Assembly (NCBI RefSeq): GCF_013369485.1
Contig: NZ_JABWEB010000011.1
Coordinates: forward strand, 109,466-173,465
DNA: 64,000 nt
Source: Massilia sp. BJB1822
GTDB lineage: Bacteria > Pseudomonadota > Gammaproteobacteria > Burkholderiales > Burkholderiaceae_D
Direction: 5' to 3'
Position 1 is the first letter of the stretch. Every line of letters begins with the position of its first letter. The position numbers and the translations under genes were made by a program. Positions 60,107-64,000 of the stretch are shown here, in pieces. The notes beneath the pieces are model-generated. The model saw nothing but the letters and a program-made list of their open reading frames with translations, searched no databases and had not been told where the DNA came from.

Positions 60107-62311
60107 ATGCAACCGCGTCCCATCCTGAAGGCCCTGCTCGCCACCGCCGTGGTAGCCGGGCTGGCAATCCAATCGCTGCTATACGCCCAGGGCGCCCTGG
60201 TCGTCGCCGTACCCCAGCCCACCACCGATACCGGCATTCCGCTGGCCGCCGCCAACGCCGCCGCCGTGACCACGCCCAGCGCACCCAATGCCTGGGGCGG
60301 GCCGCGCAGCGGCAACGAAGCCACCCTGTCCGACCGGGTGGTGAACTACCAGATCGAGGCCACGCTGGACCCGGTCAAGCACACCGTCAGCGGCCAGCAG
60401 AAACTCACCTGGCGCAACCGCAGCGACCAGCCGGTGCGTAGCGTGTATCTGCACCTGTACCTGAACGCCTTCCAGAATGCCAACAGCACCTTCCACAGCG
60501 AGATACGGCGCAGCGGCCGCGGCTTCCGCTCCGGCGTGGAAACCAAGGATGGCGACTGGGGCTATATCGAGCTGCGCAGCGTGCAGCAGAACGGCGCCAA
60601 GGTGGACTGGTCCTTCGTGCAGCCCGACGGCGGCCCCGAGACCGACCAGACCGTGGTGCGCCTCGATCTGCCGCAGGCGGTGGCAGCCGGGGCTAGCACC
60701 ACGCTGGACATCGCCTTCTTCGACCAGCTGCCGCGCGTGATCGCGCGCACCGGCTACTTTGAAACCTTCCACCTGGTAGGGCAATGGTTCCCCAAGATCG
60801 GCGTGCTGGAACTGGCCGGCGAACGGGGCGCCACCGCGCCGCGCTGGAATGTGCATGAATTCCATATGGAGTCGGAGTTCTATGCCGACTTTGGCAGCTA
60901 TGACGTGAAGCTGACCGTGCCCAAGGCCTTTACCGTCGGCGCCACCGGCCAGCGCCAGGGTGCGCCGGTGGAAAAAGACGGCATGCTGACCCACCACTAC
61001 AAGCAGGACGATGTGCACGATTTCGCCTGGACCGCCGACAGCCGCACGGCCACGCCGCTGACCGGAACCTGGACCTTCCCCGGCAGTCCCGAGGTCGAGA
61101 TCAAGGTGCTGTTCCCGCCCGAATATGCCTCCAACGCGGCGCCGGCCATGAAAGCGACCAAGGATGCGCTGAACTTCTATTCGAAAACGCTTGGCCCTTA
61201 TCCCTACAAGACCGTGACCGTGGTGATCCCGCCGCATAACGCGGCGGAGGCGGGCGGCATGGAATACCCGACCTTCTTCACCGCCGACGGCATTCCCGAC
61301 CTGCAGCCCGACACGCTGGGGGCTTTCGGCCTGGACTTCGTCACCATCCACGAATTCGGCCATGGCTATTTCTACGGCATCCTCGCCAACAACGAGTTCG
61401 AGGAACCGATGCTTGATGAAGGCCTGAACCAATTCTGGAACACTCGCATGACGCGCGCCGAAAAGCGCGATATCCATGTGGCCAAACCCTGGATGCAGCG
61501 CCTGGGTCTCAATCCGGTGTGGGAGTTCGGCCAGGTGCAGCGCCTGCTGACGCCGCTCAGCTTCCCGGCCGATGCGCTGGGCGCCAATGCCATGGACCGC
61601 CTGCAGAGCATCAGTCCGGTGTACTCGCGCACCGCGCTGGCCATGCTCGACCTGGAAAAGGAGATCGGCAAGGAGGCGCTGGAACGCGGCTTCAAGGAAT
61701 ACTACCGGCTGTGGAAGTTCCGCCACCCGAGCATCGCCGACCTGCGCGAAACCCTGGCCGAAGCCACCGGCCAGCGCAAGGCCGTGGAGCGCGTCTTCGC
61801 CCAGCAGGTGTACGCCGTCTCGAAAGTGGACGACAGCATCGATAGCCTGAGCAGCGAGGAAGTGCTGCCGCAGCCGGGCAGCCATGTCAGCAAGGGCAAG
61901 CGCGTCCTGCTCGGCAACGAAGCCGTGGAAAAACAGGCCGACGAGATCCGCGAGAAATGGGAGAAGGCGCATCCCGACGCCAAGGAAGGCAGCGGTCCCT
62001 TCCCCTACCACACGGTGGTGGTGATCAAGCGCAAGGGCGCGGCCGTGCCGCAAACCCTGCTGGTGCGCTTTGCCGACGGCAGCAGCGAAAGCGTGAAATT
62101 CGAGGGCGAGGAGCGCTGGCGCCGTTTCGAGTGGACCCGCAACAGCGCAGCCGTTTCCGCCACGCTGGACCCGGAAGGCAAACATCTGCTCGACATCAAC
62201 AAACTCGATGACAGCCACACCGTGAAAGCCGACCGCCGCGCCCAGCGCCGCTGGAGCTTCGACCTCGCCGCCCTGGCGCAAACCCTGTACACCCTGATTG
62301 CGACCTTATGA
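60107..62311 (+). CDS. M1-family metallopeptidase, membrane-anchored
   Basis: 734 residues. N-terminal helix (ALLATAVVAGLAIQSLLYA) acts as signal/anchor. The M1 beta domain starts VVNYQIEATLDPVKHTVSGQQKLTWRN. Substrate-binding GxMEN-like motif as AGGMEYPTFF. Zinc site His415-Glu416-x2-His419 (HEFGHG) and Glu438 (LDEGLN), the exact HExxH-x18-E spacing. Aminopeptidase of unknown physiological substrate. GAGGAGAACC before the ATG. Ends in an ATGA overlap with the membrane-protein gene, implying a functional pair. Confidence 0.9.
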   Translation: MQPRPILKALLATAVVAGLAIQSLLYAQGALVVAVPQPTTDTGIPLAAANAAAVTTPSAPNAWGGPRSGNEATLSDRVVNYQIEATLDPVKHTVSGQQKLTWRNRSDQPVRSVYLHLYLNAFQNANSTFHSEIRRSGRGFRSGVETKDGDWGYIELRSVQQNGAKVDWSFVQPDGGPETDQTVVRLDLPQAVAAGASTTLDIAFFDQLPRVIARTGYFETFHLVGQWFPKIGVLELAGERGATAPRWNVHEFHMESEFYADFGSYDVKLTVPKAFTVGATGQRQGAPVEKDGMLTHHYKQDDVHDFAWTADSRTATPLTGTWTFPGSPEVEIKVLFPPEYASNAAPAMKATKDALNFYSKTLGPYPYKTVTVVIPPHNAAEAGGMEYPTFFTADGIPDLQPDTLGAFGLDFVTIHEFGHGYFYGILANNEFEEPMLDEGLNQFWNTRMTRAEKRDIHVAKPWMQRLGLNPVWEFGQVQRLLTPLSFPADALGANAMDRLQSISPVYSRTALAMLDLEKEIGKEALERGFKEYYRLWKFRHPSIADLRETLAEATGQRKAVERVFAQQVYAVSKVDDSIDSLSSEEVLPQPGSHVSKGKRVLLGNEAVEKQADEIREKWEKAHPDAKEGSGPFPYHTVVVIKRKGAAVPQTLLVRFADGSSESVKFEGEERWRRFEWTRNSAAVSATLDPEGKHLLDINKLDDSHTVKADRRAQRRWSFDLAALAQTLYTLIATL

Positions 62312-63228
62312 AAACCCATCTGATCCAGGCCGCGCGCGCGGCCCTGCAATGGCGGCTGCTGCTACTGTGGTGCGGCGTGACGCTCCTGCCTTCCCTGGTG
62401 CTGGCCCTGCCCGTCTGGCAATACCTCAATGTGCTGAGCCACTCGGTGCTGGCGCCCGAACTGGCCGTTTCGCTCAACCATCCGGCGCTGGCGGACCTGA
62501 TCCATGGTTTCCGCGAACAAGGCGGCGGCGTGCGCAATGGCGCCCTGCTCAGCGCCGTGCTGGCCCTGCTGCTGTCGCCGCTGCTGTGCGGCAGCGTGAT
62601 CACGGCGGCGCGCAGCCGCCAGACGCTGGGCTTCCGCGCCCTGTGGTCGGGCGGCCTGGCCGAGTATCCGCGCCTGCTGCGCACCCTGATCTGGGCCATC
62701 GTGCCGGTGGGTCTGGCGCTGGGCGCGGCGCAAGGCTTGCATTCCCTGGCCGAGAGCCATGGCGAGAAGGCGGTGCTGGCTTCCAGCGCGGAAAATGTGG
62801 CCCTGCTGGCCACCATCGCCAGCGTCGTGCTGCTGGCCTTTGCCAATCTGACGCTGGATGCGGGCCGCGCGGCGCTCGCCATCGACAAGCGCCGCAGTTC
62901 GGCCGTCAAAGGCTGGTGGCGCGGCCTGAAGCTGCTGGCGCGCTATCCGGGCGCGGTGCTGGGACTATATCTGGCGCTGAGTCTGGGCGGCCTGCTGCTG
63001 GCCGGCCTGCTGGGCATTGCGCGCGTCAACGTCCCGACTGGACAGATCGTCGGCTTTATCGGCGGCCTGCTGCTGACCCAGGCCATCGTGCTGGTGCTGG
63101 CCTGGATGCGCAGCGCGCGCCTGTTCGCCCTGATCGCGCTGGCGCATGCCGACGACGTCCGCCATGGCGGCGGCGTAGCCAAGGCGGCCAAGGTCAAAGC
63201 GCCGGCTATCGAAAGTATCGATGCCTGA
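62308..63228 (+). CDS. Multi-pass membrane protein coupled to the M1 peptidase
   Basis: 306 residues, about six helices (LLLWCGVTLLPSLVLALPVW, LLSAVLALLLSPLLCGSVI, TLIWAIVPVGLALGAAQGL, LLATIASVVLLAFANLT, AVLGLYLALSLGGLLLAGLL, IVGFIGGLLLTQAIVLVLAW). The start overlaps the peptidase stop codon. No recognised family; the layout suits a membrane scaffold for the peptidase. The cytoplasmic tail is rich in Lys/Ala. Confidence 0.8.
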   Translation: MKTHLIQAARAALQWRLLLLWCGVTLLPSLVLALPVWQYLNVLSHSVLAPELAVSLNHPALADLIHGFREQGGGVRNGALLSAVLALLLSPLLCGSVITAARSRQTLGFRALWSGGLAEYPRLLRTLIWAIVPVGLALGAAQGLHSLAESHGEKAVLASSAENVALLATIASVVLLAFANLTLDAGRAALAIDKRRSSAVKGWWRGLKLLARYPGAVLGLYLALSLGGLLLAGLLGIARVNVPTGQIVGFIGGLLLTQAIVLVLAWMRSARLFALIALAHADDVRHGGGVAKAAKVKAPAIESIDA

Positions 63229-63299
63229 CTGCGATATTTTCAGGATTGGCAAAGGGGTGGCCGGGGACTAAAGTAAAGGCTCGATAGCACAGGTTCGAT

Positions 63300-64000
63300 A
63301 TGAGCACTTTAGCCACTTATTTTCTGTCCCACGGCGGCGGCCCCTGGCCCTTCATGCGCGAGGAGTTCGGCCCCGCTTACGACAAGCTGGACGCCTCCTT
63401 GCGCGACCTGCCGCGCCAGATCGGCGGCAAGCCCAAGGCGATTCTGGTCGTCACGGCGCACTGGGAGACGGCGCAATTCACGCTGTCTTCCAGCGCGCGT
63501 CCGCCGATGATTTACGATTATTCGGGTTTTCCGCCGCACACCTACCAGATCCAGTATCCCGCGCCCGGCGATCCGGCGCTGGCCGAACGCGCGCGCGGCC
63601 TGCTGCAGGACGCCGGCCATGCGGCCCTGCTGGATGGGCAGCGCGGTTTCGACCACGGCACCTTCAGCGCCATGTATCCGGTCTTTCCGCAAGCCGACGT
63701 GCCCATCGTGCAGCTCTCGCTCCAGCACGGCCTCGATCCGCTTGCCCATATCGAAGCCGGCCGCGCCCTGCGTCCCTTGCGCGATGAGGGCGTGCTGATT
63801 GTCGGCAGCGGCCTCAGTTACCACAATCTGCGCCAGTTCAACGGCAATGGCGCCCAGGCCTCGCATGCCTTCGACGCCTGGCTGCGCGCCGCCATGGCCT
63901 TGCCGCCGCAGCAGCGCAGGCAGGCCTTGCTCGATTGGGAAAGCGCGCCGTCGGCGCGGGCCGCCCATCCGCGCGCCGAGCATCTGCTGCCGCTGATGGT
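63300..64000 (+). CDS. Class III extradiol dioxygenase-like protein (DODA/LigB type), 3' end missing
   Basis: 233 residues visible, cut by the right edge. Starts MSTLATYFLSHGGGPWPFM with the first metal His in SHGGGP; others in VTAHWETAQF (His of the HWE motif) and GFDHGTFSAMYPVFP, and a fourth region GSGLSYHNLRQF. This matches the DOPA-4,5-dioxygenase/YgiD group of LigB-fold enzymes, which use non-haem iron or zinc; many bacterial members have unknown substrates. No clear link to its neighbours. Confidence 0.9.
   Translation, partial: MSTLATYFLSHGGGPWPFMREEFGPAYDKLDASLRDLPRQIGGKPKAILVVTAHWETAQFTLSSSARPPMIYDYSGFPPHTYQIQYPAPGDPALAERARGLLQDAGHAALLDGQRGFDHGTFSAMYPVFPQADVPIVQLSLQHGLDPLAHIEAGRALRPLRDEGVLIVGSGLSYHNLRQFNGNGAQASHAFDAWLRAAMALPPQQRRQALLDWESAPSARAAHPRAEHLLPLM

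Overview
This is a 64-kb stretch of a GC-rich betaproteobacterial chromosome, most likely Oxalobacteraceae (Massilia, Duganella or Janthinobacterium type). The evidence is an Eps/PEP-CTERM exopolysaccharide locus, the gene order exbB-exbD-lpxK-Trm112-kdsB-adk, a CoA-dependent anthranilate pathway, and short intergenic hairpins. No rRNA, phage, transposase or CRISPR was seen. There is one tRNA, Arg(CCT).

Region by region. 1-7174 (minus) is an exopolysaccharide export operon: CPBP/CAAX protease, epsL, epsB, epsD, epsE, epsF and a partial epsG. 7280-9399 holds uup and, divergently, tRNA-Arg. 9421-13744 holds a secreted heparinase-like lyase, a PEP-CTERM protein and a 5'-truncated acyltransferase. 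13798-21631 (minus) is a seven-gene operon for the 2-aminobenzoyl-CoA route of anthranilate degradation: ligase, monooxygenase/reductase, SDR, MarR, enoyl-CoA hydratase, acyl-CoA dehydrogenase and RidA. 21740-26808 is a response regulator plus a 1420-residue propeller hybrid kinase. 26812-31550 holds a patatin, gamma-glutamyltransferase, a 3-hydroxyacyl-CoA dehydrogenase behind a LiuR-type operator, and a low-complexity exported protein. 31656-37976 holds a proton pyrophosphatase, adk and the lipid A/Kdo operon.

38100-38990, between exbB and xseA, is non-coding. It contains six diverged copies of a 96-bp unit whose four internal landmarks keep identical spacing in every copy. This is the most unusual object in the window and is not explained by any element I recognise.

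39080-48533 holds xseA, sodB and two large heparinase II/III-like exported proteins around an exported protein of unknown function. 48803-55941 holds a small acidic disordered protein and an aromatic-acid-type efflux operon (DUF4148, outer-membrane factor, MarR, FUSC, DUF1656, HlyD) followed by a LysR gene. 55949-64000 holds a SnoaL-like protein, a small membrane protein, dsbA, btuB behind a cobalamin riboswitch, an M1 peptidase with a membrane partner, and a partial DODA/LigB-type dioxygenase.

Three heparinase-like lyases lie in the same window as a polysaccharide export operon and a PEP-CTERM protein, which suggests a surface rich in self-made or scavenged polysaccharide. The anthranilate operon and the FUSC efflux operon suggest exposure to aromatic acids.
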